DNA from: Holosporales bacterium
GTDB taxonomy: Bacteria; Pseudomonadota; Alphaproteobacteria; Caedimonadales; UBA9215
Length of the DNA stretch: 24,049 nucleotides
Assembly: GCA_003503995.1 (NCBI GenBank)
Contig: DOCA01000180.1
Span: 1 to 24,049 of the forward strand
Direction of reading: 5' to 3'
Shown: positions 1 through 7,457 of the stretch, piece by piece
Position numbering within the stretch: position 1 is the first letter of the stretch
How the letters are laid out: the number at the start of each line of letters is the position of its first letter
Translations under genes and position numbers: made by a program
The notes under the pieces: generated by a model
What the model was told of the DNA's origin: nothing
Database searches by the model: none
Seen by the model: the letters and a program-made list of their open reading frames with translations, nothing else

Positions 1-71
1 ATAGTCGTCGATCACTCTTTCCTAGACTGGAACCTTTTTAGAACAACTATACATAAAAGATCGCCTTTGAA

Positions 72-92
72 AAAGCTCTGTAAAAGAGCTTT
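72..92 (-). terminator. Weak hairpin at the end of the phosphatase gene
   Basis: A perfect 8-bp inverted repeat (72-79 with 85-92, 5-nt loop) overlaps the stop codon of the minus-strand phosphatase gene. On the minus strand it is followed only by a short T run that belongs partly to the stem, so it is at best a weak intrinsic terminator. Confidence 0.35.
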
Positions 93-990
93 ATGCAGAA
101 TCTCCATTGTCTTTAACGTCGAAGGCATCAATGGTTTTTCCATCAATGGTGATAAATTTAAAAGAAAGGCTCTCTTTTTTAATGGTTAAGAATAACGCCC
201 CAAACTGTGCGCTGTAGCGAATCACGCTCTCGGGATCAACATCTTTGAAACCACGGATATAGGGATTGCCACCTAAACCATTCACAACATAGCGAATGCC
301 GTCTCTCTCAATTCTCTCGTAGTTGTGTTCATGGCCACTTAAGACAACATCAACGTCCCACTCTTTAAAAGGCCAGCGCATATGTTTTGAAGGGCCATGG
401 GATCCAGATGAATAAGGAGGATGGTGAAAATAAACAACTTTGAACTGAGCTGTTGAGGCTTCAAGCTTTTCTTTTAACCACTGAGCTTGTTCTGAATCCT
501 CGGTATTACCATCGGTTTCAAGGGCACTATTAAGGGAAAAGAAATGAACAGGACCACAAACAAAATCATAATAGCGGCCATTTCCAGGGGGTTGAAAATA
601 AGAAAGATACGTTGAAACTCTTCCATCTTTTACATCATGGTTCCCAATGGTGGGATAAAAGCGCCTATTTGCTTTTTTTCCAGATTGCGCTCCCGTATGA
701 GCACCTAAATATTTTAAATAAGGCTTAGCCATTAGCTTATCAAGGTCAGCTTTTTTATCAAAATCAGGATAGATATTATCGCCTAAGGTAATAATAGAAG
801 ATGGCTTATGTTTTTGAACAAGTTTTGCTACTCTTGCGCTACCATTGCCTTGGCCATCATGTCCATAATCTCCAATGATGGCAATGCGATTCTCACGGTC
901 ATCAAAATTTGCTAAACAAGACTCTTGTGTTTTTCCTTCAGATGAAACAAATGAAAATAAAACTGAAAATAATATCGTTTTTTTATACAT
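91..990 (-). CDS. Secreted calcineurin-like metallophosphatase (acid phosphatase-like)
   Basis: A 299-residue predicted periplasmic phosphomonoesterase of the calcineurin-like (purple acid phosphatase/ACP5-like) superfamily. The five metal-binding blocks are present in order: GDYGHDG (about 40-46, Asp41), LGDNIYPD (69-76), GNHD (116-119), HHPPY (189-193) and GHEHNYER (219-226). They would ligate a dinuclear metal centre for phosphate ester hydrolysis. The N-terminus (about 1-20) is short, basic then hydrophobic, consistent with a signal peptide, although the cleavage site is not typical. The start is supported by AGAAGG about 8 nt upstream (999-1004). A 10-bp inverted repeat (1008-1031) lies in the leader. 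Family assignment is firm from the motifs; substrate is unknown. Confidence 0.85.
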   Translation of the reverse strand: MYKKTILFSVLFSFVSSEGKTQESCLANFDDRENRIAIIGDYGHDGQGNGSARVAKLVQKHKPSSIITLGDNIYPDFDKKADLDKLMAKPYLKYLGAHTGAQSGKKANRRFYPTIGNHDVKDGRVSTYLSYFQPPGNGRYYDFVCGPVHFFSLNSALETDGNTEDSEQAQWLKEKLEASTAQFKVVYFHHPPYSSGSHGPSKHMRWPFKEWDVDVVLSGHEHNYERIERDGIRYVVNGLGGNPYIRGFKDVDPESVIRYSAQFGALFLTIKKESLSFKFITIDGKTIDAFDVKDNGDSA

Positions 991-1007
991 AAAATATACC
1001 TTCTAAA

Positions 1008-1031
1008 TTTAATTGAGAAAACTCAATTAAA
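1008..1031. repeat. Perfect 10-bp inverted repeat in the phosphatase leader
   Basis: Positions 1008-1017 pair perfectly with 1022-1031 around an AAAA loop (TTTAATTGAG / CTCAATTAAA). It lies between the beta-barrel gene and the phosphatase gene, ending a few nt before the phosphatase ribosome binding site. It could terminate the upstream transcript, act as an operator, or form a 5' leader hairpin; the sequence does not decide. Confidence 0.5.
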
Positions 1032-1107
1032 GTATAGATTAAAATAATTAATATTTTACTAAAAAATACGATTTTTCATTGACATATGGTTAAATATGTG
1101 ATCTCAC

Positions 1108-1653
1108 TTAGAAAAAGTAGGACATTTTAAGGGATAAAACACCATGGCTCGGCTGGATGCTTTTCGCAACTTCCTTAGAGCGCACAATGATATTACCCAA
1201 GAAATTTTGGTCCATAATATCAATGACTTGTCTAGATTTCGCACTACGGTAAAGGGTGTGAATATAGTCAACACTCACAGCTATATTTTGCGCTATGGGA
1301 AACTCAGCTCCTGCACCAAAAGAAAACCCCAAAGAATCTTTATTCACATCAAAGGAACCCACAGGATTATCATCAAAAAGCTGTTTTGTTTTATGGCTCC
1401 ACCTTGCATACGAGGGCCCTATCACACCATAAAACATCATGGTGTCCCACGGCTTATAGCCTATTTTCACAAGACTTGAGATATAAGACTTTAGTTTAAA
1501 TTCACCAACAACGGAATAGCGCCCTCTCAAAAAAAAGCGAGAGGTGTCTTTTGTATCCGAGTAATGCCAACTGGTAATAAGTCCAAGATACCATTTATCA
1601 TCCACAAAGGAACCAAACTCAATAAAGGGCGCTATTTGGAGGTTACGTTGCAT
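1108..1653 (-). CDS. Outer-membrane beta-barrel protein, 5' end apparently lost (possible pseudogene)
   Basis: The 181-residue frame has alternating hydrophobic/polar strands, many aromatics and the C-terminal signature of an outer-membrane barrel (ends LSLKMSYFF, terminal Phe). A glycine-rich strand pair at about 107-135 resembles OmpA-like or surface-antigen barrels. There is no signal peptide, and no ribosome binding site precedes the ATG at 1653. The same frame stays open upstream to 1788 and reads like barrel sequence (for example SFRIGGGVSGEF just upstream), but that stretch contains no start codon and meets a stop at 1789-1791, next to a run of eight A on the coding strand (1769-1776). 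I infer that an indel or decay removed the export signal. No specific function is recognised. Confidence 0.5.
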   Translation of the reverse strand: MQRNLQIAPFIEFGSFVDDKWYLGLITSWHYSDTKDTSRFFLRGRYSVVGEFKLKSYISSLVKIGYKPWDTMMFYGVIGPSYARWSHKTKQLFDDNPVGSFDVNKDSLGFSFGAGAEFPIAQNIAVSVDYIHTLYRSAKSRQVIDIMDQNFLGNIIVRSKEVAKSIQPSHGVLSLKMSYFF

Positions 1654-1788
1654 ATGGTGAGATTGATTAAAATTAGCTTGGCCATAGGGCGTAAAGTCTT
1701 GCCTTAACTGGGCAGATAAAGTTGTGAACTCACCAGAAACACCTCCTCCGATACGAAAGGATGTTCCATTTTTTTTGCCTCTGAAGAC
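1654..1788 (-). pseudogene. In-frame upstream remnant of the beta-barrel gene
   Basis: This stretch continues the frame of the 1108-1653 gene without a stop and encodes amphipathic, glycine- and aromatic-rich sequence typical of barrel strands. It contains no ATG, GTG or TTG in that frame. The frame closes at 1789-1791, just beyond an eight-A tract. I read it as coding sequence disconnected from its start, not as a leader. Confidence 0.45.
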
Positions 1789-1918
1789 TTAAGAATTTTA
1801 TCATTGTTAAAAGGCTTTCTGCCAATTTGTCACTTTCACAGTGATAAATATATGAATTTAAAGAATAATTCAAGATGAGTTTTTGATAAATTTTATATAA
1901 TTTATAAAACAGTCAAAA

Positions 1919-4900
1919 TTAAGTCAGGTAGAACACATAAATCGTTGAGAAAAGCCACATGGAAAAGAGAACGGGCCAATAGGTTAAAATAACAAAGGTG
2001 TTAAATAACGAGTTTCTTTTAGCAAGTTTGGGATACAAAAAAGAAAGAATGATGTAAATTACCGCAAGCAACAACATGATATAAGTCGCAAAAAAGAGGT
2101 ACTCAATATAAACAATCTCATTGGATCCCAATGATAAACGAAGGGCTCTTTGCAACAGAATAAGGGTAAAGAGTAAAGCTGAAACAGCCCCAAAAGAACT
2201 GGAGGCCCATTTTTCCAACGCCAGTAAAGTAACAAATAAGAAAAAGAGAATCAGTAGTAAAGGGCAAAAATAAACTATAGCGGAATCAAGAATGTTCCTC
2301 TTTAAGGAAATAACAAAATTAATAATGGTTTGCGCATTAGACATGGACTGGTCATCAAACCCAAAATTTGTATTTGTCACAAGGGGCTGATAACTAAAAT
2401 AGCTCTCTATAATTGTAAAACCACTAACCTGTATGTCTTTAGAAAGGCCCGGTTTTGCCGATGGTGTAATAAAACGATAGGCTTCAAGATCCGGCACAAA
2501 AACAAGGTTTTCCTGACTACTATGGGGCTCAATATGAATCTTAAGCTGGTGCGTATCAAAGGGATAATATTTGTAGGAAAAATTTTGAAAGAGCTTTGCC
2601 TTAAGATCCCATAATTTTGTTTTTTTATCTTTAAATTCTTTTTCCTGAGCCTTTTTCAGTTCTAAAGAAGCCGCTTGAGGAAGAGTAAAGCCAAAGAAAT
2701 CGTCTCTATCCCGAAAGTCCCCCTCCAAACTCTGCCAAAGATTTGCATTAAGAGAGACAAGTTGCTTTTCTTTGTCGATATCAAGAACCTTAATATAGAA
2801 ACCTGTTGGAAGTTGAGCCGGAAGCGGTTCATCCAGGGTATAAGCTTTCTCGAGTTGTTCATCTATAAAAACGTTTAAAGTCAAAGGATCTGTGATTTTT
2901 AAATCCGTATCCTCTTGTTTTGTAGAGTTTTCATAAATGAAGCCCCACAAAGTCATATTACCTATCCCTAAAACCAGCGTCACCATCCCAAGGCTCGTTC
3001 GAATGCAAGGCGTCGTAAACAAATAAAATTTCCCTAACATCAAAGCTAAAAAGGTGAAGGAAACAATAATTTCGATAAATAAAATCAGCTTTTCAGTCTC
3101 AGCATCAAACTGCCCGCTCAAGAGTTCTTCTTTGGAGGAGTGTTTAGCAATCACCCACTTGGATTGTGGAAGAGTTTCAAAATGAATTAACGTTGTCCCT
3201 CCCGTCCTAGGGTCTCGAAAATCAATATGTCCCTTCTTATCAGACTCTATCATTTTCTCTAGTGAAATCAGATGCTTGCTTTCCAATGTCCGCGCAATAT
3301 CATAGAGCTTGATCTTATTTTCTGCGTACCCATCAAAAGGGTGGTAAATATATTGTCCTTTTTCTGAGAGCAAAAAGTAATACCCAGAAAAACCAATATC
3401 GTAATAATTGACCAGCTTTTTAATGGTCGACAAAGGGTAATAAACCGTGACAATACCCAAAGGATCTTTTTTCCCTTTATCCTTTGGCGCATAAAAAGGA
3501 ACAGCAAAACTCACAACCAACTGCTGACTTAATTTTTCATAAAAAGGCTGTGTCCAGTGTCTATTTTCCCTAAGAGTTGGCATATACCAACTGGTTTCTT
3601 CATTAAAAGGCCTGGTATAGTCTGTATAACTTTCAAGGGAGCTTTGGACGGTTTTCTGACCCGAACGATAATAAAAAGTTGCGTAAAGCTTTTGATTACC
3701 TGCATATTTATAGGGCCTATAAGCAACAGAGATTCCTAATATTTCTGGGTGTTCCCTGAGATCTCTGTCCAAACGCGGGGCAATCTGATAGGCATCGATA
3801 CGCTCCGTTTGATAGTCTTTTGCAAAGGAATACGCGATGCCTTCCACATTCTTTAACGAGTGATCTATTTGCTGTTCAGCGATTGCAAGATATTGTTTTT
3901 CTTGTTTTTCCACAAGGTTTACTGCTTGGTAATAAACAAACTGCTGATAAAAAAAGGTAAGGGACAAGATAAAAAGACTTAGCCAAAAAAGAGTTTGAAG
4001 AAAGCGCTTTCTAACCTTTAAAACATCCGCTCCCTTTGCCGTTATAGCTTTGCCTTTTACATGGAGAAAGCCGTATATAAAAAAGAAAAAACTCACCAAG
4101 GCTAAGGTAATTGAGAGGTAGGTAAAAAAGGAAAAAAGAAATGTTTGTTGAACAAGCTCACTAACATCTTTCTTTACAACCATCCCAAGGTTAAGTTGCG
4201 GAATGAATCCCCAAACTGCATAAATAGGATTTTCTAAATAATCAAGAAACTGTCCAGAGCCCTCAATACCTTTAGAGGCTCGAATAATCGGTATCGCATT
4301 TTTACTCTTAAGGGAAATAAGACTTTTAAAGGCAATTTGTTTATTTTTACGGGTTGGCGCCACAAGGACGACAGAGTTACCCACATGCTTTCCGAGAACA
4401 ATCTCCCCTGTCTCACCAAGACCTTCAAAGTCATTCGTAATCTTATAAATTTCTCCATAATCCACCTCAATCACAACAAAAAAAGGTTTCTCATCTTCAT
4501 ACAAAACAGGAACGACTAAGTACAAAAATGGTTTTTTCTCTTTTTGATCATAAATAAATTCAGAGTACGCTGGGGCTAATGTCATACGAACGCGTTCAAA
4601 AACACTTTTAAGAGTACGTTGTTTTCCCCCTTCCTCTTGCTCATGTTCTGCTCCGACATCCTCATTCAGGAATTGAAAAGATGCAGAGTTTTTCTTTTTA
4701 AGCTCGAACAACAACTGTCCTTCAGCTGATAAAATAAAGGTGTTCCCATAATGAACTTCTTTTTGATGATAGCGAAAGGATCTTCTTAACGCCTCTAATG
4801 CTTTTTCCTTTTCGAGGGGGTCGGAAGTTTTCAATTTTTCAATGTTTTGTTTGAATTCTGGCGCTTCTAAAAGAACTTGGAGACTAACCTCATTGTCTTC

Positions 4901-5143
4901 AAGAAAATCCCTTAGGTGTGCTTGACGTTCGGAAAAGAGTTGCCTTAACTCTGCATTGGCTTCCTCTACAAATGTGTAATCCTTCATACCTTTCAGCATA
5001 AAGGCCACAAAAATAAAAAAAACAAAACCCATAGAAAACAACCAGCGGTACTGGTAAGAAAATAAATTAAAACGATTTCTTTTTTCTATTTTTCCCACTT
5101 TTTGCCCCACCCAAGGTATAACTTTTGAACAAAAGCATCCCAC
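1919..5143 (-). CDS. Double-Cache sensor fused to a pentameric ligand-gated ion channel
   Basis: A 1074-residue inner-membrane protein. Visible order: TM1 (33-51); periplasmic Cache module 1 (about 52-332, with GLGETGEIVLGK at 241-252); TM2 (334-360); basic cytoplasmic loop; TM3 (383-406); Cache module 2 (407-683, with SGYYFLLSEKGQYIYHP at 586-602); TM4 (684-705); TM5 (713-735); beta-rich ligand-binding domain (about 745-948); then four helices M1 (952-976), M2 (983-1005), M3 (1012-1036) and M4 (1046-1071). The Pro-loop hallmark YYPFD is at 859-863, followed by QLKIHIEPHSSQENLVF, closely resembling the ELIC loop. Nine TMs put the channel domain and C-terminus in the periplasm, as in GLIC and ELIC. 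There is no HAMP, kinase or MCP domain. The start is uncertain: GTG at 5143 lacks a ribosome binding site; GTG at 5098, after a G-rich stretch, is an alternative. The gene overlaps the upstream binding-protein gene. Confidence 0.88.
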   Translation of the reverse strand: MGCFCSKVIPWVGQKVGKIEKRNRFNLFSYQYRWLFSMGFVFFIFVAFMLKGMKDYTFVEEANAELRQLFSERQAHLRDFLEDNEVSLQVLLEAPEFKQNIEKLKTSDPLEKEKALEALRRSFRYHQKEVHYGNTFILSAEGQLLFELKKKNSASFQFLNEDVGAEHEQEEGGKQRTLKSVFERVRMTLAPAYSEFIYDQKEKKPFLYLVVPVLYEDEKPFFVVIEVDYGEIYKITNDFEGLGETGEIVLGKHVGNSVVLVAPTRKNKQIAFKSLISLKSKNAIPIIRASKGIEGSGQFLDYLENPIYAVWGFIPQLNLGMVVKKDVSELVQQTFLFSFFTYLSITLALVSFFFFIYGFLHVKGKAITAKGADVLKVRKRFLQTLFWLSLFILSLTFFYQQFVYYQAVNLVEKQEKQYLAIAEQQIDHSLKNVEGIAYSFAKDYQTERIDAYQIAPRLDRDLREHPEILGISVAYRPYKYAGNQKLYATFYYRSGQKTVQSSLESYTDYTRPFNEETSWYMPTLRENRHWTQPFYEKLSQQLVVSFAVPFYAPKDKGKKDPLGIVTVYYPLSTIKKLVNYYDIGFSGYYFLLSEKGQYIYHPFDGYAENKIKLYDIARTLESKHLISLEKMIESDKKGHIDFRDPRTGGTTLIHFETLPQSKWVIAKHSSKEELLSGQFDAETEKLILFIEIIVSFTFLALMLGKFYLFTTPCIRTSLGMVTLVLGIGNMTLWGFIYENSTKQEDTDLKITDPLTLNVFIDEQLEKAYTLDEPLPAQLPTGFYIKVLDIDKEKQLVSLNANLWQSLEGDFRDRDDFFGFTLPQAASLELKKAQEKEFKDKKTKLWDLKAKLFQNFSYKYYPFDTHQLKIHIEPHSSQENLVFVPDLEAYRFITPSAKPGLSKDIQVSGFTIIESYFSYQPLVTNTNFGFDDQSMSNAQTIINFVISLKRNILDSAIVYFCPLLLILFFLFVTLLALEKWASSSFGAVSALLFTLILLQRALRLSLGSNEIVYIEYLFFATYIMLLLAVIYIILSFLYPKLAKRNSLFNTFVILTYWPVLFSMWLFSTIYVFYLT

Positions 5144-6330
5144 TGCTTTTTTGATTTAATTGGTAAATAGGGTTCTGGTTTGACTTGATGGTTAGAGTCC
5201 CAAATGATGGCAAATTGACCATCAAAACGTATCTTTCCAATTCGTGCAAACTTCCACGTGTGATGATTTTGGGAATCTAGGTAAACAACTCCCTCGGGCG
5301 CTGGGAAATTTTGTTCTATGAACTGAAGAACCACTTGAGGGTTCGCTGTTCCTGCCTTTTGAGCAGCTTTTGCCCAAAGGTGAACACCAAAATAAGCTGC
5401 TTCCATGGGGTCTGTTATAACGACTTTACCTGGAAACCGCCTTTGAAATTTAACAATGAAATCAGCATTTGTGTGAGAATTAATAGATTGAAAATAGCTC
5501 CAAACCGCATAATCTCCGATCATACTTTTAAGATCAAGACTCAGTAGTTCTTGCTCACCTATGCTAAAAGACATCGTTGGAATCTGGCTCGGCATAATCC
5601 CTTTTTCTCGTAATAATTGGAAAAAGGCTATGTTAGTATCTCCATTAATGAGATTCAAAATAACTGTCGGCTTTGCTGCTATAAGTTGATCAATAACCCC
5701 TTGGACATTTTTCTCTCCCAAGGGGATATAAGCCTCCCCAGCAAATTCTCCCCCAATGGATTTAATTTGCTCTTTAATAATTTCGCTGGCTACCCTCGGA
5801 AAAATATAATCCGAACCCACGATAAAAAATCTCTGGCCAAGATTTTTAAAAGCCCAAAAAATACCAGGGATAATTTGTTGGTTGGGAACAGAGCCCGTAT
5901 AAATAATATGGGGAGATTGTTCAACGCCTTCATATTGTACGGGGTAAAAAAGAAGGTTTTTATGCTTCTCAAAAATAGGCTTAACACTTCGACGACTTGC
6001 CGATGTCCAACACCCAAAAACAACACTCACGTCATCTTGGGTAATAAGTTTCTCAGCTCCTTCCATAAAAACAGACGCTTCAGAAGCACCATCAAAAATA
6101 ACAGGTTCCAAGGATCTCCCCAACACCCCTCCTTGGGCATTAATTTCCTCAATAGCCATAAGGGTGGCGTTCTTAACAGAAACCTCACTCAGCGCCATTG
6201 TCCCTGTTAAGGAATGTAAAATACCAACCTTGATAGGTTGGACGTATGGTTTATAGAAAAACAGAAAAGCAGGGATAGAAAGAAGCGCAAAAATAAGACC
6301 CAAAAGAAAGCCTTTTACTTTTACACTCAT
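5086..6330 (-). CDS. Membrane-anchored UrtA/AmiC-type solute-binding protein
   Basis: About 414 residues, periplasmic-binding-protein type I fold, closest by motif to urea/amide-binding UrtA: IKVGILHSLTGTMALSE near the N-terminus, then VFGCWTSASRRSVKPIFEKH, LLFYPVQYEGVE, GSVPNQQIIPGI, GSDYIFPR and NGDTNIAFF. The N-terminus is one hydrophobic helix (about 7-25) after basic residues, with no lipobox and no clear cleavage site, so it is probably an uncleaved inner-membrane anchor. I chose ATG at 6330 because AGGTGA (6336-6341) is well spaced for it; the GTG at 6339 overlaps that site. No permease or ATPase genes flank it. Its 3' end overlaps the start of the ion-channel gene, implying coupled expression and a sensory rather than transport role (inference). 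The ligand is likely a small amide, urea or amino-acid-like compound, unproven. Confidence 0.85.
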   Translation of the reverse strand: MSVKVKGFLLGLIFALLSIPAFLFFYKPYVQPIKVGILHSLTGTMALSEVSVKNATLMAIEEINAQGGVLGRSLEPVIFDGASEASVFMEGAEKLITQDDVSVVFGCWTSASRRSVKPIFEKHKNLLFYPVQYEGVEQSPHIIYTGSVPNQQIIPGIFWAFKNLGQRFFIVGSDYIFPRVASEIIKEQIKSIGGEFAGEAYIPLGEKNVQGVIDQLIAAKPTVILNLINGDTNIAFFQLLREKGIMPSQIPTMSFSIGEQELLSLDLKSMIGDYAVWSYFQSINSHTNADFIVKFQRRFPGKVVITDPMEAAYFGVHLWAKAAQKAGTANPQVVLQFIEQNFPAPEGVVYLDSQNHHTWKFARIGKIRFDGQFAIIWDSNHQVKPEPYLPIKSKKQWDAFVQKLYLGWGKKWEK

Positions 6331-6379
6331 TCTTCTCACCTGCTTTTTAAAGAAAATACACAGGTATGATAACGCATTT

Positions 6380-6401
6380 AGTCTCCTACTAATAGGGGGC
6401 T
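6380..6401. repeat. Hairpin-forming inverted repeat between lysR and the binding-protein gene
   Basis: Positions 6380-6388 pair with 6393-6401 around a 4-nt loop. On plus-strand RNA all nine pairs form if G-U pairs are allowed and a TTTT follows; on minus-strand RNA two mismatches appear. It lies in the 90-nt gap upstream of the sensor-channel operon, so it may be a regulatory site. No plus-strand gene ends here that would need a terminator. Confidence 0.35.
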
Positions 6402-6420
6402 TTTATAGGTTATTTAAAAC

Positions 6421-7299
6421 TTAAAGCCACTTATGTTCGTGGGCTTCTTGCTTCATATAGTGCAGGAATGTTTGGATGCGTTTTGATTTTTCAAGACGTT
6501 TGGGGTAGACGCAAAATGAATCTACAGCAGGTCCTTTAAGCTCTGGCAAAACAGGTACAAGACGGTTTTTGCGCAAAAGAATATTTTCCTTTGCAAGGGT
6601 CACAATACCATGACCAGCTTCTGCCGCATGGTACAAATTATTTACCGTCAAATAAGGTTCATGTTGCTGACCTTTAGGCATCCCAAGCTCCATATGCCAA
6701 TTAATATGCAACATAGGGTGGTCGTGATCCCCATAAGAAATGAGTTGGTGGTCTTTTAAATCATCAACGCTTGTGGGCGTACCATGCTGCAACAGATATT
6801 CTGGACTTGCAAATAAACCAAGGTTAAGGGTAAGCAACTTTTCAGCCAACACCTCAGCATCTTCTGGGACAAATGGTAGTAATGCGATATCAGCTTCACT
6901 CCGTGCAAAATCAGGTACACCATCAAAGCTTTTAATACTCAATCTGATGGCCGGATTATCATCAAGAAAAGGTTTAATGAGCTTAACAATAATGGTACCA
7001 ATCCACCCTGACGGTGTTGTTATTTTAATAAGACCTTCGGGTTTTTCAGTATCTAGAGAGATAACAGATTTAATCCCTTCAAGCTCTTTGAAAACTGTAT
7101 GACACGTCTCAAGAAGCTTTTCCCCCTCTGGTGTTAAAGTCATTCCCTTAGGGTGGCGCACAAAGAGTTTTACCTTCAACCAGTATTCCAAGTCAGAAAT
7201 ATGACGACTAATGGCTGAGGGACTTAAATGCAATCCACAATTGGTAAAGCTTTTTGCCATTCCAGCATGGTGAAAGATACGCAATTTATCTAAATTCAA
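6421..7299 (-). CDS. LysR-family transcriptional regulator
   Basis: A 292-residue LysR-type regulator. The N-terminal winged helix-turn-helix is at about 1-60 (AKSFTNCGLHLSPSAISRHI region, then LTPEGEKLL), followed by a two-lobed effector domain (about 90-292) of normal length. The start is TTG at 7299, chosen because GGAG (7308-7311) lies 8 nt upstream and the helix-turn-helix begins at once. It lies on the same strand as, and 90 nt upstream of, the binding-protein/ion-channel pair. It is also divergent from folC. LysR regulators often control adjacent genes, so the sensor-channel pair is the natural candidate target, but no T-N11-A operator was confidently identified. The effector is unknown. 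Confidence 0.88.
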   Translation of the reverse strand: MNLDKLRIFHHAGMAKSFTNCGLHLSPSAISRHISDLEYWLKVKLFVRHPKGMTLTPEGEKLLETCHTVFKELEGIKSVISLDTEKPEGLIKITTPSGWIGTIIVKLIKPFLDDNPAIRLSIKSFDGVPDFARSEADIALLPFVPEDAEVLAEKLLTLNLGLFASPEYLLQHGTPTSVDDLKDHQLISYGDHDHPMLHINWHMELGMPKGQQHEPYLTVNNLYHAAEAGHGIVTLAKENILLRKNRLVPVLPELKGPAVDSFCVYPKRLEKSKRIQTFLHYMKQEAHEHKWL

Positions 7300-7406
7300 A
7301 GTCCTAACTCCGTATTATTATTTTCACTTTACACAATATATATAAATAAACCTTTAAGGAAAGGCAAAAAATAGGAAAAAACTACAAAAACCTTGTGGTT
7401 AAAGAA

Positions 7407-7457
7407 ATGAGGAGACATAATAAGAACCACCTACAAAAACAAAGTGCGTTCCCTTAA
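7407..7457 (+). other. Possible 16-codon leader ORF coupled to folC
   Basis: An ATG at 7407 opens 16 codons ending in a TAA at 7455-7457 whose last base is the first base of the folC ATG (TAATG). folC itself has no visible ribosome binding site, so termination-reinitiation from this mini-ORF is conceivable. The mini-ORF has only a weak ribosome binding site of its own, so this may be chance. Confidence 0.2.

Noticed and set aside
1144..1479. A 111-codon plus-strand ORF
   Set aside because: Antisense to the beta-barrel frame, which has the C-terminal barrel signature; no ribosome binding site or known motif in the plus-strand frame.
1830..1912. AT-rich hairpins after the channel gene as its terminator
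   Set aside because: The stems are short or A/T-only with no T tail on the minus strand, so no terminator call is made.
1919..5143. Reading the large protein as a chemoreceptor or sensor histidine kinase because of its Cache modules
   Set aside because: There is no HAMP, kinase, MCP, GGDEF or phosphatase domain; the C-terminus is four transmembrane helices after a Pro-loop domain, which fits a pLGIC.
5617..6210. A 197-codon plus-strand ORF
   Set aside because: It is antisense to the UrtA-like gene, whose motifs are firm; the translation has no recognisable domain and a composition typical of a shadow frame.
5086..6330. Calling the binding protein part of a urea ABC transporter
   Set aside because: No urtBCDE-like genes are adjacent, the protein seems uncleaved and membrane-anchored, and it overlaps the channel gene.
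6380..6401. Plus-strand intrinsic terminator
   Set aside because: The hairpin and T run fit the plus strand, but no plus-strand gene lies upstream; kept only as a repeat.
6740..7102. A 120-codon plus-strand ORF
   Set aside because: Antisense shadow of the LysR effector domain.
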